Shown in pieces: positions 45,486 to 57,691 of a stretch of DNA of 64,000 nucleotides. The DNA lies in contig NC_088204.1 of NCBI RefSeq assembly GCF_037126465.1, positions 75,453,807-75,517,806 on the forward strand. The letters run 5' to 3'. How positions within the stretch are numbered: the first letter of the stretch is position 1; every line of letters begins with the position of its first letter. The notes under the pieces are model-generated. The model searched no databases. It was not told the origin of the DNA and saw only the letters and a program-made list of their open reading frames with translations. Source of the DNA: Ornithodoros turicata. Taxonomy: Eukaryota; Arthropoda; Arachnida; Ixodida; Argasidae. Made by a program: the position numbers and the translations under genes.

Positions 45486-46748
45486 AATAAGGCAACTTTC
45501 ATGGAGGTTTTCGCCGTTCGCTGAATTCTTATTGGACGTCTAATCTGCAAGCTACCGCAACTTGAGACTTTTCAAAATACTACGCCACGAATCTTTACCT
45601 GTTTCGCGATTCATTTCAGTCGCTTCATTTAATTCGGTTACTTCATTTCAATACGGCTTCATTACTCCCGTCTATGCCAAAACGAGGTGAACAATGAACC
45701 GATGACAGGGTGAGGTTCCGACCGCGAAATATTGACCCGCCAAATGAATTCTGCTTCCCCGCGGTGTCGTGCTCCCAAATGAAGCGGGGATTCTTTGACC
45801 GCAGGGGTTTTCGATGCTGCTCCACGATCACCTGCTACTGGAGGAAACCGAGGCGTCGCCATGGAAACGCCAGGACGCCGCTAGCGTTGCCAGCAGCTGG
45901 GGAGACATTCGGCCGGGCGAGAGGCTCAGTAGCTTCACGGAGAAGCTCCAAGCTGGTTGGACATGCTCCACGCTCGGCGGCGGCTGTTGAAATGGTGTTC
46001 GTCTCATGCACACATGGCTGCACATGCGCATGAATGCCGTGGCGTACATTGCTGTCTCTTGAAGACTGTGGAGGACGGTTTTCGTGAGTACAACGTTTGT
46101 GTCCCGCGTGTTTTGCTGTGTTTTTTTGTAGATAGAGAACTTTAGAATCAGAGAGCCAGTACAGTAAGTAAGCCGCGGCTAATCTCTCTTATGGACAACG
46201 GTCATATGACAACCGGGGAAGATAGCGAGATTATGGGATAGGTGCGGATGATTAGCACGATAGTTGGTGATCGTGTACAGCACGAAATTCAAATCTTAAG
46301 GTATTATACCGTTCACTTTAAATGTTTGTCGAAGGCATGCCGTAAAATATTTTGCAATTTGTAAAAGAGGCACCCCCGTAATTGCATAATTAAAAGGACA
46401 AGAACCTCTGAGTGAAACCGGCGTACCTTTAAGGGAACACGTTCATATACTTAATGCAAATCGAATGCAAGCTCGTGTTAAGTGCAACGCTAATAATTCC
46501 GCCTTTTTGCCGCTAATTTTCTTGGTGAAAAACTCGATAACGTTGACAGGTGTCGGCAATGTGTTGTATTACGTTTCTCGACGTTTGTATCCTTTTACAA
46601 AAAAAACTTACTTTATTTCTTCGCTGCTTTAGCGCTTCATTAAGATCTTCTCGGCCCATCAGTTCCTTAACACAGCCCTGAAAATCTGTTTGCAGCTGAC
46701 GCGCTCGAGTGTAGTAAACAGGGAGAGGTCACCCCCCTCTCCACCTAA
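45486..46748. other. Unassigned stretch, GC-rich centre
   Basis: 45700-46030 is GC-rich with CpG and contains overlapping open frames on both strands (up to 107 codons) but no domain. It could be a regulatory or exon-bearing region; I cannot support either. Confidence 0.4.
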
Positions 46749-46829
46749 GGGAACATGAGTATCTGCAGTTATAATTTCATAACATGGCAGGGAACGTGAA
46801 TATCTGCAGTTACAATTGCATAACATGGC
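46749..46829. repeat. Tandem duplication, ~41-bp unit
   Basis: Two adjacent units of GGGAACxTGAxTATCTGCAG plus TTAxAATTxCATAACATGGC. Confidence 0.88.
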
Positions 46830-47715
46830 ATCGTGTCTGCGCTGTAAATTACAGATGGTCAAGTGAGCTGCGCAGTTTATATGCAGTTTGTTATACATTT
46901 ATTATGGCGATTTATAAGTCCTTATTAGGATAATTGATTATTTAAGTACGCCGCACGATCAACTCAAAGACAAATCGTGTCTGAAAAATGGTGACGGTGT
47001 CTTCAAAGTTCAGCGGATGCAGACGGGGCTTGTGATTACTTCCTATACAGCTTAGTTCGCAGAACGATTTCCTAATATGTAATAGAAAATGTGAAACTGT
47101 TATAAAATGGTTCCGCACTATCAATCAATCAACTGTCGCACCATTTGTTCGCCTTTAACCGCGGCTACTGTCTGCAAAGACGCAGGTGCCACGAGGAATT
47201 GCGGCAGGCTACTACAGGTGGCCAGACGTATATACGAATGCTGTTGACATTTTCAGTTCATATGCCAATGTGTGCAACGTGATTGTATTTTGCAATATAT
47301 ATATATAATTTGCGGCATAGAACAGTGCTGGGATCACTATCTAGATAAGGACCTACCGCGCGAACGGGTCGTGAAAGCCGTATTGATTTTGTGCCATTTA
47401 ATGGGACGTTATACAATACTATACTAACGCGATACTGTTGGGAACATTGAGCAATGAGCCAATAGATTGCGGATATTCGGTGTGGTGAGTACTATATTTG
47501 GGTACTTTTCTTATTGATCCTGCAAAAGCCAGCGATCTTTTTCGATGATTGTCTTAGAAATCTCATTCATTCATCGAGCACCGATATATTGCCAGTGGCA
47601 TTAGCTTTGCTTGGGCTAGGTTTGGGTAACCGGGTAACTTTGTTTGGGTAGTTTTAGTTGCCAACATAGATATTTGCGCGCACTTCATTTTCATATTTCA
47701 CATCTCACGCTTCTC
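46830..47715. other. Unassigned stretch
   Basis: Short (TA)n near 47299-47308. No gene or repeat recognised. Confidence 0.5.
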
Positions 47716-47775
47716 GTGTAATGGGGTAGTGTACTGCTCTCAAGCGGTGAATCACCCCAGGCCATAGTCGTGATT

Positions 47776-47809
<34 letters not shown>
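47716..47809 (+). repeat. LINE 3' tail with (TAG)n
   Basis: AATGGGGTAGTGTACTGCTC, AAGCGGTGAATCACCCC, then about 12 TAG units from 47775. Same hairpin core as 43326 and 4702, with a different terminal repeat. Confidence 0.75.
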
Positions 47810-47810
<1 letters not shown>

Positions 47811-48275
47811 CGCGCATTTCGGTGTATGTGAAGGCCTGTATTGTCTTTTTGGAATAAATATGGCAACTATTTCGTTGTTTTGCGTTCTGAAAACTCGATA
47901 ATCGCTCAAAAAAAAAAAAAATAGTAGAACAAGAAAATTTCACCTGTCTCCAACAACAGCCATATGTATTACACACATCATACAGTATAGTATGTAACAG
48001 TTAGTATTCTTGGTTGTTTGATCAGGGGCTTTGCGTGTTGAATAAATTTTCCACCACAGGACCTCCATAAGCTGAGCAATAATCCCAATAAAATCTGTAA
48101 ACTATACATATCCTGATACCGATATCGAAGTACAAAATAAATGAGAACAGTGCAACAGAAGCAAAGAAAAATCAAAAATATGTTTATTAAAGGTTTAACT
48201 ACTCAAAACGTGTTACAGGGAAGTCCACAAGGATGTCTGTGCTAGGATTAGGTTAGGTTCGAGGACAAAGGCCTG
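47810..48275. other. Unassigned stretch
   Basis: GGATTAGGTTAGGTTCG at about 48246-48262 is a two-unit TTAGG-like word next to the following TIR element. Confidence 0.5.
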
Positions 48276-49027
48276 CACACTAAACTTTTTTACACCCTTT
48301 CCAGTGTAAAAATGGTGTTTGATAACTCACACCTATTTGGGTGTAAAGTCTGTAGGGTGTAAGCAGTTACACCACCAAGAATGGTGTACCTGGTTCGTCC
48401 CATTAATGACCACTGGGAACGTACTAGACAGGGTTTTCCAAGGAAAGTGGCAGATCCCAATGGGCAATCAACGGAAACCTGAGGCTATACTTGTGGTACT
48501 TGAGTTACATACAGGTGCACGTCAACAGTAACACCTGTTTAACTCTGGTACCATAAATATATAGCGTCAGGTTTCTGTGTATCGCTCTCTTAGGCACTGG
48601 TCCATCTTTCCTGGGCCACACTGTATATATAGGGTCTTGGTAGTTGGCCTGGGTAAGAAGTCGTCTTGCATCATTTGCATATAATTTAATTATGTGCAGT
48701 TCTACGTACTGTGCATGATGTTCAGTGCGTCACTTAAAAACATTGGAGTGCATGGACCACCCTCACAGCACAGAACGAACAGAAGCTAAGGTGCATAAGT
48801 CCCATCGCTGCTAAAATTACAGAAATGCTGTGTGCAGCTGACCCGCCTTTTACACCCTATGGGCCTGATGACCTTCTCACGGAAGGGTGTAAAAAGCAGG
48901 TAGAAGGGCGTCAAAAGCAATATACACCTACTTTACACTCAAATGGGTGTTAGACAGTTAAGTGTGGGGTGTAAATTGTGCAATACGCCCTTTTAACACC
49001 TAAAGAGGTGTGAAATTTTTTAGTGTG
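48276..49027. mobile_element. TIR element, CACACTAAA family, copy 3
   Basis: 752 bp with ends CACACTAAACTTTTTTACAC and the complement of CACACTAAAAAATTTCACAC, flanked by TG. The word GGGTGTAA / TTACACCC recurs many times near both ends in both orientations. Non-coding. Confidence 0.82.
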
Positions 49028-49995
49028 TGACCTGCTCCGAATTGAAGCGAAAGCCTCAAGTTTGGAGTGGCCGCGATTTGGAACAGACCTTGCTTCTATT
49101 GGGCCCATTAGATCGCTGGATCATCCATTTTTAGATGACCTGTTCTAAACTAGTGACACTAGTAGTTAACTCTAAATAAACGTCCCCTTTTTACAATAAC
49201 CTCTCTGCTTCCGTTGTCTGAACATAAGCTATTTTCTACTGGTATATTTAACTTCGTGGCCGCCCGACCTTTCACCTTTTAACATATCAATATCCATATA
49301 GTTAATAAAAAAAATATAATCTAAGATAAGATACAAAATTTTCGTACGTGCCTATATATTCTCTTATTTTTTTCTTCCTTTCTTTCTTGCTTTCGCTATA
49401 GCCTATCCATATTCTTCGGCAAAAACGGGGGCGAAATCTAAACAGCTGTCGTCTGCGAGCACTTCCTTTAGCCTTGATCCACGAGCGCAGAAGCCACGCA
49501 AGGAAAAAAAAAGAAAAATAAGAAAGAAAAGCAACAAAAGGCTCGCATCGACTGACATTGGTTAAGGTTTACTCAGGCAACTGTGAACGCAGCAAAAATA
49601 ACGTTACTATGTGAATACAATGCCGAATCTTTTCTATTTTTTATTTTATTTTTCGTACCTACATTCTTCCTTTTGTTTGTTCTTTTTCTTTCTCTGCGTG
49701 CGTGCGAAATCATGTAAGGAAAGCAGCGCGTTAACTGCTGCTGGTCGTGACAGGGGGTCCATATATTTCTTCTTTTTTCTTTTGTACTGCCTGTTTGCCG
49801 CACAGTGAGCATTAACCGAATCGTGCAGCGTGAATGTTTCCGGAGCACTTTTTCGAACGATTTCGAAAAAGTGCTTCGCAAATGTCGACGGTGTATACGG
49901 GGCACGATTTTTAGCGATTTCTAGCCCACGCAGCGCGTGGCTACGAATACACAAGAGCGGCTTCCGGAATCCAACACAACAACAACAACAACATA
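49028..49995. other. Unassigned stretch
   Basis: A-rich tract 49503-49545; (AAC)n at 49976-49992. No gene recognised. Confidence 0.5.
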
Positions 49996-50070
49996 GATGA
50001 ATGGATGATGATGATGATGTGGGATGTTTCCCTGCGTTGAGTGCAGGACCCTACCCCATTCCAAAATGGT
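49996..50070 (-). repeat. LINE 3' tail, GGGGTAG hairpin family
   Basis: Minus strand: AATGGGGTAGGGTCCTGCAC, CAACGCAGGGAAACATCCC, (ATC)n. Nearly identical to the tail of the fragment at 54537. Confidence 0.82.
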
Positions 50071-50242
50071 TCGCATGAAAGGATTCCGGAATCCAAGATG
50101 GGCTGGTGGGAAGTTGTTTTTCGATAATCAGTGTTCATTTTGCGAAAATAATGTATAATACGGTCCTAAAAAACGGTAAAACTTCATGTGGTAAATTCCG
50201 GATGATAATAAAAGAGTTTCGATAGATCTTCAATTATGATAA

Positions 50243-50305
50243 CGATGATTTAGGGTTTTATGGCGCAAGGGCAGCTTGGGCCATAATGCGCCAAGACCGA
50301 GTATG
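50243..50305 (-). repeat. LINE 3' tail, GGCGCA hairpin family
   Basis: Minus strand: CTTGGCGCATTATGGCCC, CCTTGCGCCATAAAACCC, TAAATCATCG. Compare 26516 and 38172. Confidence 0.78.
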
Positions 50306-50469
50306 TTCTTATTGAAAGTAAAAACAGATGTTCAATAATTGGCAAGACAGGGAAGTCGGAATGCTGGTGTAGCCGTTGGCTGTTGGTGGAGTCTCACGGG
50401 TCACGTCAACAAGTTGTCGCGCTGAAGACTAGAAAAGAATAACACGAAAGCGCCATCATGATTGAGCGG

Positions 50470-50700
50470 TGACAAGCGTTCGCTTCTTTGCGGTATAGCT
50501 CCAACCGAGGTCGTCCTCAAGACTGGGAGGTAGTAGGTTCGAATCACTTCATCGTTCTGCTGTCCAAGGTTTTCCCTGGGACATCCGGCAGGTAAGGTTA
50601 TTGGGGCAGTTCACCCCGAAGTGGGCCCAGGACGCGCACTATAACTCATCCCACCACTTCATGCTGCACTCCCTCCCTCCATCTGTGCGCCTCTAGGAGG
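50470..50700 (+). repeat. SINE form A copy with recognisable head
   Basis: GGTATAGCTCCAACCGAGG (degenerate A box), GGGAGGTAGTAGGTTCGAAT (B box), AAGGTTTTCCCTGGGACATC, CCGAAGTGGGCCCAGGACGC; 3' end stops near CTCCATCTGTGCGCC. Confidence 0.8.
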
Positions 50701-51955
50701 TATCCCGAAATCCAACAGTTAAGAATCCACATGTTTAAAATCCCCGTTCGCTGTATCCATCAAACTTCAACGAGCCTAGATCTCACTCACGGTCGCTATA
50801 TATAAGTCTCATCTGCTCCTCACTTATCTAGGAACTTTCTAACGTGCGTCTTGGTTTTGTGTTGCTCCAGCGTGTCTGCCCTACTAAGCCTAACTGTGTC
50901 TAGAACGTGCATTTCATGCGCTAAAACGACCTCGACATACACGAAGCTCCGACACGTGGCCCAGTGACATCATATTTTGAAACACGGTCATTCCCATGCA
51001 GACATCGCAGATTTTAGCTTTGAGGTCGCTAATTAGGATTTTGATATAGTGGGTTTTCAGATCTGCGATTTTGAACGCTGGGACGACGCGGAACTAGAAA
51101 AACAAAAGTCGTGAACGTTGCGCCAGTGTGCCGAATTTAGTATTCATTCTCAATGTTGGTCCTTTTTTCCTTTCACTTTAACGAGACACTCTTAACACGT
51201 CAACGCATCCTCAGGGAACTTTCCATTAGTGTCAAGAGAGGTGTTGCTAATAGCTCTGCCATTGTCTCTTCTGTCATTCTAACCTGAATTTTCCTCTTGG
51301 GTGTCGCAAAGACGTCCTCGTTCAAGACATGAAGGGCCAACTGCGGTGCCTCCTACGAAAGAGTGCCTGTCTTAAGTGCTCTCAAGCTTTCGCTCGCGTT
51401 ATGGGTCTCGAGTCAGTGGCGTTGGAGTGGCTCATCTCGTTGTGTGATGGGGTCACGTGTTCTTTTGCGCACGGCTCTTACCTTATGCTTGGTTCTCTTT
51501 CATTTGCTTTTTTTTTGGGGGGGGGGGCAGGGGATAAAAACTTAGCATATGCAGAATTTACGACCTAACTGGGACGTAGAAGAAACGGACATGACAATGG
51601 AAATTGTTGAGGTATAGGTTACATAAGTAAGACAGAAGTCATTTTTGACACCCTGTTTTCGTGCCATAAAACTGTTGAGTAGGCCAGTAAGATGCACCAT
51701 GAGAAGTAATTCACACCACACAGTAATAATTATCGCAGTACGCCGCAAAAAGCGACTGTGCGCAACGGTGGTGGAGAGCAGTATACCAGCCTGTGATCTG
51801 CCTGCGACCTCGCGCTGACGCTACAGAGTCCGTGCTCGCTGATTGCTTCAGACAAATGTTGTCTGCTACTTAGCTGTCGTCTTCTACTCGGCTGTTCGGG
51901 GCTAAAAACATTGCTCCTGGCTCCGTCCTGGTTCGGCCGCTCCTTCTATCCCCAA
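50701..51955. other. Unassigned stretch
   Basis: T/G run 51509-51527. No gene recognised. Confidence 0.5.
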
Positions 51956-51957
51956 TA

Positions 51958-52244
51958 GACCTCTACCCGAGAAACGTCATGATGACGTCTGGTAGACAGA
52001 CTGAAACCGAAACAAATCGAAATGGGAGGGCTGGGTTCCACGAATCGGCACTTGTTCGCTGCCTCCTATTGAAAGAAAAGTAGGACCGAGGGTCGCGTTC
52101 CTTTCAGGACCATTGTAATCCACTCAAGACCCTGGCTTTCGGGCACGACCTTGTTGGCCCCTACTTCGAGCGTAGCTCAACTCTACCAAATTGGTGGCGC
52201 TGTCGAACAGTATGACATCATTTGTTTACAAACAGGGAGAGGTC
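51958..52244. mobile_element. TA-flanked MITE, GACCTCTACC family, copy 2
   Basis: 287 bp, TA at 51956-51957 and 52245-52246. Ends GACCTCTACCCGAG and the complement of GACCTCTCCC. About 85-90% identical by eye to 32444-32711 but with ~20 extra bases (GAGGGTCGCGTTCCTTTC) in the middle. Confidence 0.88.
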
Positions 52245-52246
52245 TA

Positions 52247-54536
52247 GGGAACTGGCAAAACTGGCTTACGGCGGCAAAGGGACAGGGCACTGACCTCCAC
52301 TGACCAGCGAACCAGAACACGTGGACCCTGCAACGTCATCGGTGACGTGGCATTACGCTTCTCCTCGTTATACCCGGAGTGGCGAGTTAAGTGTGAACGC
52401 GCGGAGCTATGTTTATGTGTTTTTTTTTTTTTTCTGGGACACAAATCGCACACATCAAAACCTTTCGTGCTATTCGATACATTGAAACACACACTTTCGT
52501 CAGACGTTTTAATCTGAAACTTTTTGGATGTCCCTCTGTTCTCCTTTAAGAACCTGCATTTTGTTTGTCATTTGCCATTTTTGTGACGTCACAGCTGATG
52601 TTTTGCTGATATAGGAAGGGCAGCAATCCAACCATGCGCATATACACTCGAAGCATACTCCCTCTGTGACAAGACCCCGTTACTTTTTCCGTAACTCTCT
52701 CTTGTACGCCTTCTACCAGAGCGCCACTACGTGTTGTCAATAGTATAGTGCCATCCGTACCACTGTTGATCGTACAAATGGTACGTACAAATGGTTGACC
52801 GTACCCGTGCCAGGCTGGTGTCCGTTACGATCCTTCTGGGACGTATGGACAGAAAATCGTGCGACCTCTTGTGCCTGTTCCGGCACGCAGATATCGACAA
52901 TAGGCAACACGGAAACAGTTGCCGACCAAGTCAAGGGACACTGAGAGCCCAAAGAAGCCAGTGACCAGTTTTGTTTCTTCTCCATCTTCTCCAATGGTTC
53001 CGTCACCTGTAGATGTCCGTATGCAAGTCTGTGAACCTGGTATAGGAAACATTATTCTGGTAATGCAATCCACCTGCACGGCCTGTGAGGCAGTGAACAT
53101 GACAGAGATTGAGAAAGGACTGAATCATGTCCATGTTGATGTAACGCATTTAATGCGAGGCCATTTCACCGCAGGAGGAAGGAAATTAGTGACAACTGAA
53201 GTTGTGAAGAGACCTTCCTTCACTGATCCAGTTGTAAAAGACTTGAGGCTAAGGCCTTAAGGCTAACGAAGTCTGTTACCAAGGACACCCGGGGTGCGTA
53301 TTTAACGTTCATCGTCCCATTCCCATGAACACAAATGTTCCGAACACAGAATACACTCTCGTTCCACTACGAAGAGACTTGCACGAGACAACTCTTCGAA
53401 CTTGACCTTAGTCATTCCGCTCTCTGAATTGCGACCCCAAACAATGTCAAGGGAAAAGTACGCGCAACGTACGACGTCATTCTATCTTGAACTACGCAAA
53501 CCTCAGTAGGGGACGCGAACTTCGTCAGCCTATACTACTAATGAAGCCCCTCATTAGTACGCAGTAAATGAATACAGTAAAACCCCGTGAACCCCGAATG
53601 TCATCATGCCCCGGACAGTGCGTTATGTAACCTCTTCCTGGAATGCCCCCTCCAATGTCCAGTCTAGTGTCAGACGCGCTAACAACTTTTTAATTACTCA
53701 AATTGGGCGGAAAATTTCCTCCGTGAGGATCGAGGAATCCCTTGGCGGCGGCGGGGTGTGGGAGTTAGTGTCGGTGCTTCGAGCCAATTAGGGTTCCCTA
53801 TCGAATATGCGGTGGGATGAGTTAAGTTTTGGGTGGTTCTAATTGTTGATAAGCGTGTGCAGGTAACGTGTTGAAGTTTTAAAGGTTGTGCTGAAGTTCG
53901 CAAGTCCTAATAGCGTGAAGAAAATGGCGGTTTAAAGCGCGGCATGGTTAATATGCGGTTTCATCGTCAAAATATAATTGTTGTTGTTGTTGTTGGAGTA
54001 AGAGCAAGTAGTATAACGAGAGACATTGTGCAGTCGCTATTGACGTCAGGACTGTGCAAGGAATCACGTGACTCTCATGTTGTCTGTGCGGTGCGCTCCG
54101 ATCAGCTTTGCTGCTCATTCTGTTTTCTATTCCTGTTGTCCATCCTTGTTTGTTTTCTTTCTATTTACATAACAGCGGTCAATGTCTCACCTGAGTAATA
54201 GTGCATTTGCAGAGTAATAGTGCATTTCATGCAGTTTTATTACGGTTTAATTATTCGTTGCAGACGTTGTAATGACTCAGGACTGGAACTTTGAGTATTG
54301 TCAGTTGCAACCCTTGACATTTGAACTTCGTATTTCGAGCTAGTGAATGTCGTGCTTCATTCGCATTTTTTTTTTTCAATCCAAGCTTGTTTCTTGTTCA
54401 TAGCATGCCTCCTAGGTGGCGCAGCATTTAAAGATGCTACGTCTCGCCACCTGGAAGCCCTGCATGGCATGAGTAGGGCGAATACAAAGCAGACTATACT
54501 TGTTTCACTTGCATGTGCCATAAACAATAAATGAAG
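52247..54536. other. Unassigned 2.3-kb stretch with overlapping open frames
   Basis: 52737-53260 carries open frames on both strands: plus 52919-53260 (113 codons) and minus 52737-53006 and 52825-53100. None shows a domain I recognise. An old element or exon is possible. (TTG)n lies at 53980-53995. Confidence 0.4.
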
Positions 54537-54657
54537 AAGTGACGATGACATGGGATGTTTCCCTGTGGTAGCCACAGGACCCTACCCCACTTCACAGTGG
54601 TTAATATGAGAGGATGAATTATGGTGAGGTTGAAGCGACGACAGGTCGGAGTTCTGT
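54537..54657 (-). mobile_element. 3' UTR and tail of the I-like LINE fragment
   Basis: Minus strand after the stop: AAACAGAACTCCGACC, then AGTGGGGTAGGGTCCTGTGG, CCACAGGGAAACATCCC, ATGTCATCGTC. The hairpin arms CCTGTGG/CCACAGG are exact. Confidence 0.8.
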
Positions 54658-54897
54658 TTAGTGCTCTTCGAGGAGTCCAGTGGCTTGCATCAAAGCAAAA
54701 AGGGAGCGAAGAGCCCGGCACTGATGCGCAGGGGAGCTCCATGGGCCAAGTACTTTGGACAAGCTAAATGGTTTATGGTTGAGGAGTTCCAGTTGGCATC
54801 GAAGTACCCGGCGTTCACACGTGTACCGCTCACAGTCCTCGATGATATGGGGGATCGTAGCTGGGGTGTGGCGAGCTAGGCACAGCGCCGTGTGCCT
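54658..54897 (-). pseudogene. I-like LINE ORF2 C-terminal fragment, frame intact
   Basis: Minus-strand frame: HTALCLARHTPATIPHIIED, CERYTCERRVLRCQLELL, NHKPFSLSKVLGPWSS, PAHQCRALRSLFALMQATG, LLEEH, stop at 54658-54660. It ends like the full-length ORF2 (VTKAVLRFLRNTGLLGSL). HIIEDCERY matches the H-x4-C half of the C-terminal finger. A different family from the full-length element, judging by sequence and tail. 5'-truncated. Confidence 0.82.
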
Positions 54898-55330
54898 ATA
54901 AAATGCATATCATGCGACTGAAAAGCCTTTTTCTCTTTCGAAAACTGTTTTTGCCTCGTCGAAGCGTGATCGGCAAAGTGTTCAAAGATTTCATGAATTA
55001 AGTTATGCAGGCAAAACGCGTAATAACTTCGGCGAAAGATCAAACTCGAATGCAGCTAACCAGCCGCATACTGAATAGAATATTTATTTCACTTGTATAC
55101 GAAATGTTCATAACATGACCAAACGTGGCCGAACATGAACTATATCTATGGGCTCGTGAGACAGCTTCCGATACTGCCGAAAAATCTTGGACGTGTATGT
55201 TACCCGATTGCCGTCCCTTAGAAATAAAACGATGTCATCCGCCTACGCTGATGGTTTAACTTCTCCAGTCCCAGTATATAAGAAATTACGAGGTACGCAC
55301 TATAAGTGCGGGTAGCTACCTAACTAAGAG
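54898..55330. other. Unassigned stretch
   Basis: Nothing recognised; may include unreadable upstream parts of the LINE fragment. Confidence 0.45.
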
Positions 55331-55338
55331 ATTTAGAC

Positions 55339-55840
55339 CACCGGTTGTGGAATGGGGTCAACCATTCCATTCCAATTCCATTCCGAGGAATGGACGTTTA
55401 CGATAATTCCATTCCTTTCAATTCCTCGGAAGGAAAAGGTATGGCCAGTTCCCACTCCTGGAATGGCTTGGCAACCCCATTCCATTCCTCGAATTCCATC
55501 AATAAAAGAAAAATGACCGCTAACCGTGCTGGATAGCGCAGCAGTGCTAGAGGAGACTGACATTAGCCAGCACGGAAAAAGCACAACGACAAGGTTATTT
55601 CATGGCAGAAGGGGGCAGAGACCACCGGGTTGAAACCAAGACTACCACCGGGGAACCCAGACCATTCCATTCCAATTCCATTGCTGCAAAAAAAAAAAAA
55701 AGCCTAATTCCATTCCGTCCCTATACGACATTTTCCGCTATTCCATTCCAATTCCATTCCAATTCCATTCCAGGCTTTCATAAATCTGGAATCATTCCGG
55801 AATCATTCCAACTCCGCGGAGTGGCAATTCCGCAACCCTG
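55339..55840 (-). mobile_element. hAT-like ATTCC-rich element, copy 3
   Basis: 502 bp flanked by ATTTAGAC (55331-55338) and ATTTAGAG (55841-55848), 7 of 8 matching. Right end ATTCCGCAACCCTG. The interior has the same ATTCC reiteration and the same unique segment (TAGAGGAGACTGACATTAGC) as 5100-5798 in reverse. No transposase frame. Confidence 0.88.
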
Positions 55841-55864
55841 ATTTAGAGTATGGATGGATGAGAC

Positions 55865-56437
55865 TAGAGGTGCAAAATTTCCGGAAATTTTGCATCGTTC
55901 GAAAAAAAAAAAAACGTTTTTTTTCGAAAAATTAAAAACAATGCAAACAATGGAAACAATGGAAATTGAAAATTTGGAAACAATGGAAATTGGAAATGGA
56001 AATTGGAAACAATGGAAACAATGCAAACTGCTGAGATGAAGCATTGCCGGTCAAGCCACAGCATACAATGAGCTAGAAACTTTAGTAGTGTTCACCCTCT
56101 ATAGGCATAAATGCGGAGCAGAGCATCCCGGGAGGCTGCTGCCTTATACTCAGAGATAGGTAATTGGAAGTTGGAACAACCCGTCCACTCCGACCAGAAC
56201 TCCGACATTACGGAGACGGAGCACTAAGTTGGTGGTTGTTGGCGGATTAGAGGCACCCGAAGCACTGTTGGCGGATTGGAACGCATCGAAGGCACGAAAA
56301 TTTACATTTTTGAATTTTATCGCCTGGAAATTTTGGGCAGCTTTTCCGGAGACGAGAAAAAAAAACCCGAAAGAAACTGTTTTTTTTTTTCCAAAATTTT
56401 CGTTTTTTTTTTTTTTTTTCGGGGCTTTGCATCTCTA
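55865..56437. mobile_element. hAT-like element with perfect 8-bp TSD
   Basis: 573 bp flanked by GATGAGAC at 55857-55864 and 56438-56445, an exact 8-bp duplication. Ends TAGAGGTGCAAAATTTCCGG and the complement of TAGAGATGCAAAG. TAGAGRTGCA termini with 8-bp duplications are common in hAT elements (family knowledge). Interior: A/T runs, a GAAACAATGGAAA-rich stretch (55935-56030) and no transposase frame. Confidence 0.9.
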
Positions 56438-56445
56438 GATGAGAC

Positions 56446-57531
56446 CCGTCACGCGTACATGTCCGTTGTGAAGAGCAACATGGCGGCAGGACCACTGTCT
56501 TAAGACACCTGCTCACCAAACAAAAAAAGTCTGTGTACTAAAGTAGGCTGTTACCAGCTGAGTCCCCATGGGGAGCCTGGGATGCATCAGCCGGTTCCTC
56601 CTATTCCTAACTGTATTGCGCAACAAAGTGGGGAAACTAGAAACAACAGCAATATGCAATCGATGCAATTCAAAAGAGCTCTTCTGCTTCCTCTGTGTGC
56701 GTGCGTGCGTGTGCCTAAATTGATTACCCATTACAAAACTAGCTAACTGCCCGGGTTGCTGGTGAACAGAAATGGATGTAGAGTCGGGGGAAATAGCATA
56801 TATACATTAGTTGTCTCTTTATCTATCTGTCTTTCTGTATATTTAGATTTAATACATAAACGTCTCCCGTTTCATTTAGAAAATCCCTGCCGCAGTCGCA
56901 CACCTGTGACATTGAGATTTTCGCGAAGAGCATTATGATGTCACAAATGCATACTTTATGAGAATGCTACAAGACCTGCTGCGATTCGTTTAGGGACGTG
57001 CTAGCACAACTGCTGCGGATAAACCAGACCAGTAGATTTACGTTTCGAGTTTGCATAAAACATTCTGCGGCTGCGTATCTTTTTTGATCTTTTCATTTTC
57101 TTTTTCTTTTCTTACAGGTACATCTTTACATTGAGAAGACATCTGTGACGTAGCAAGCGTAAGTGCGCATGAATTTGCTCGTACTCTGTCTATAGCATCG
57201 TACGCTCTCAGATGGCAAAGGGGAGGCAACTAACTTTTATAATCTCTTTTTGCTCTTTCCTGACATGCTTTTACCCCCGTTTGCACTGGTTTTCCCGGTA
57301 TAACGCCAGTAAAATGGCACAGTAGGGAACTCCAATATGAGGAGGTCAATAAAATAGCACAATAAAGTGTAAAAACGTAAAAGAATGCAATTTTTAAAAT
57401 CGAAATCTGAAGCAGAGGCAGGGCAAGAAAGAAGAAGCTTTTCTGAAGTGTAACAAACCGACTGTCCATCTTTCTTATTATACCTTACCTTTCCGTACCC
57501 TACCTTCATTAGCCAACAAGACCTAACTCAA
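56446..57531. other. Unassigned stretch upstream of the LINE
   Basis: Nothing recognised. The last ~60 bases before the LINE (57485-57531) are rich in CCTTACC / CCTACC / CCTAACTC words, i.e. degenerate CCTAA-like sequence. Confidence 0.5.
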
Positions 57532-57691
57532 CCCAACCTAACACACTGCATAGACGACCCTTTGTTTAGAATTCGAAGAAGAAGTTCGAACCCGACGGAC
57601 GTGTTCCTTTTCTGCTCTCTTCTCTGATTTGATTCTCTCTGATTTGTTATTACTGAATCTGCTGGTCTACTGCTCATTCCAATCCCGTTGG

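Noticed and set aside
57629..57691. N-terminal extension of ORF1 (ILSDLLLLN...) as a signal peptide
   Set aside because: There is no ATG in this segment; the first in-frame ATG is 57692.
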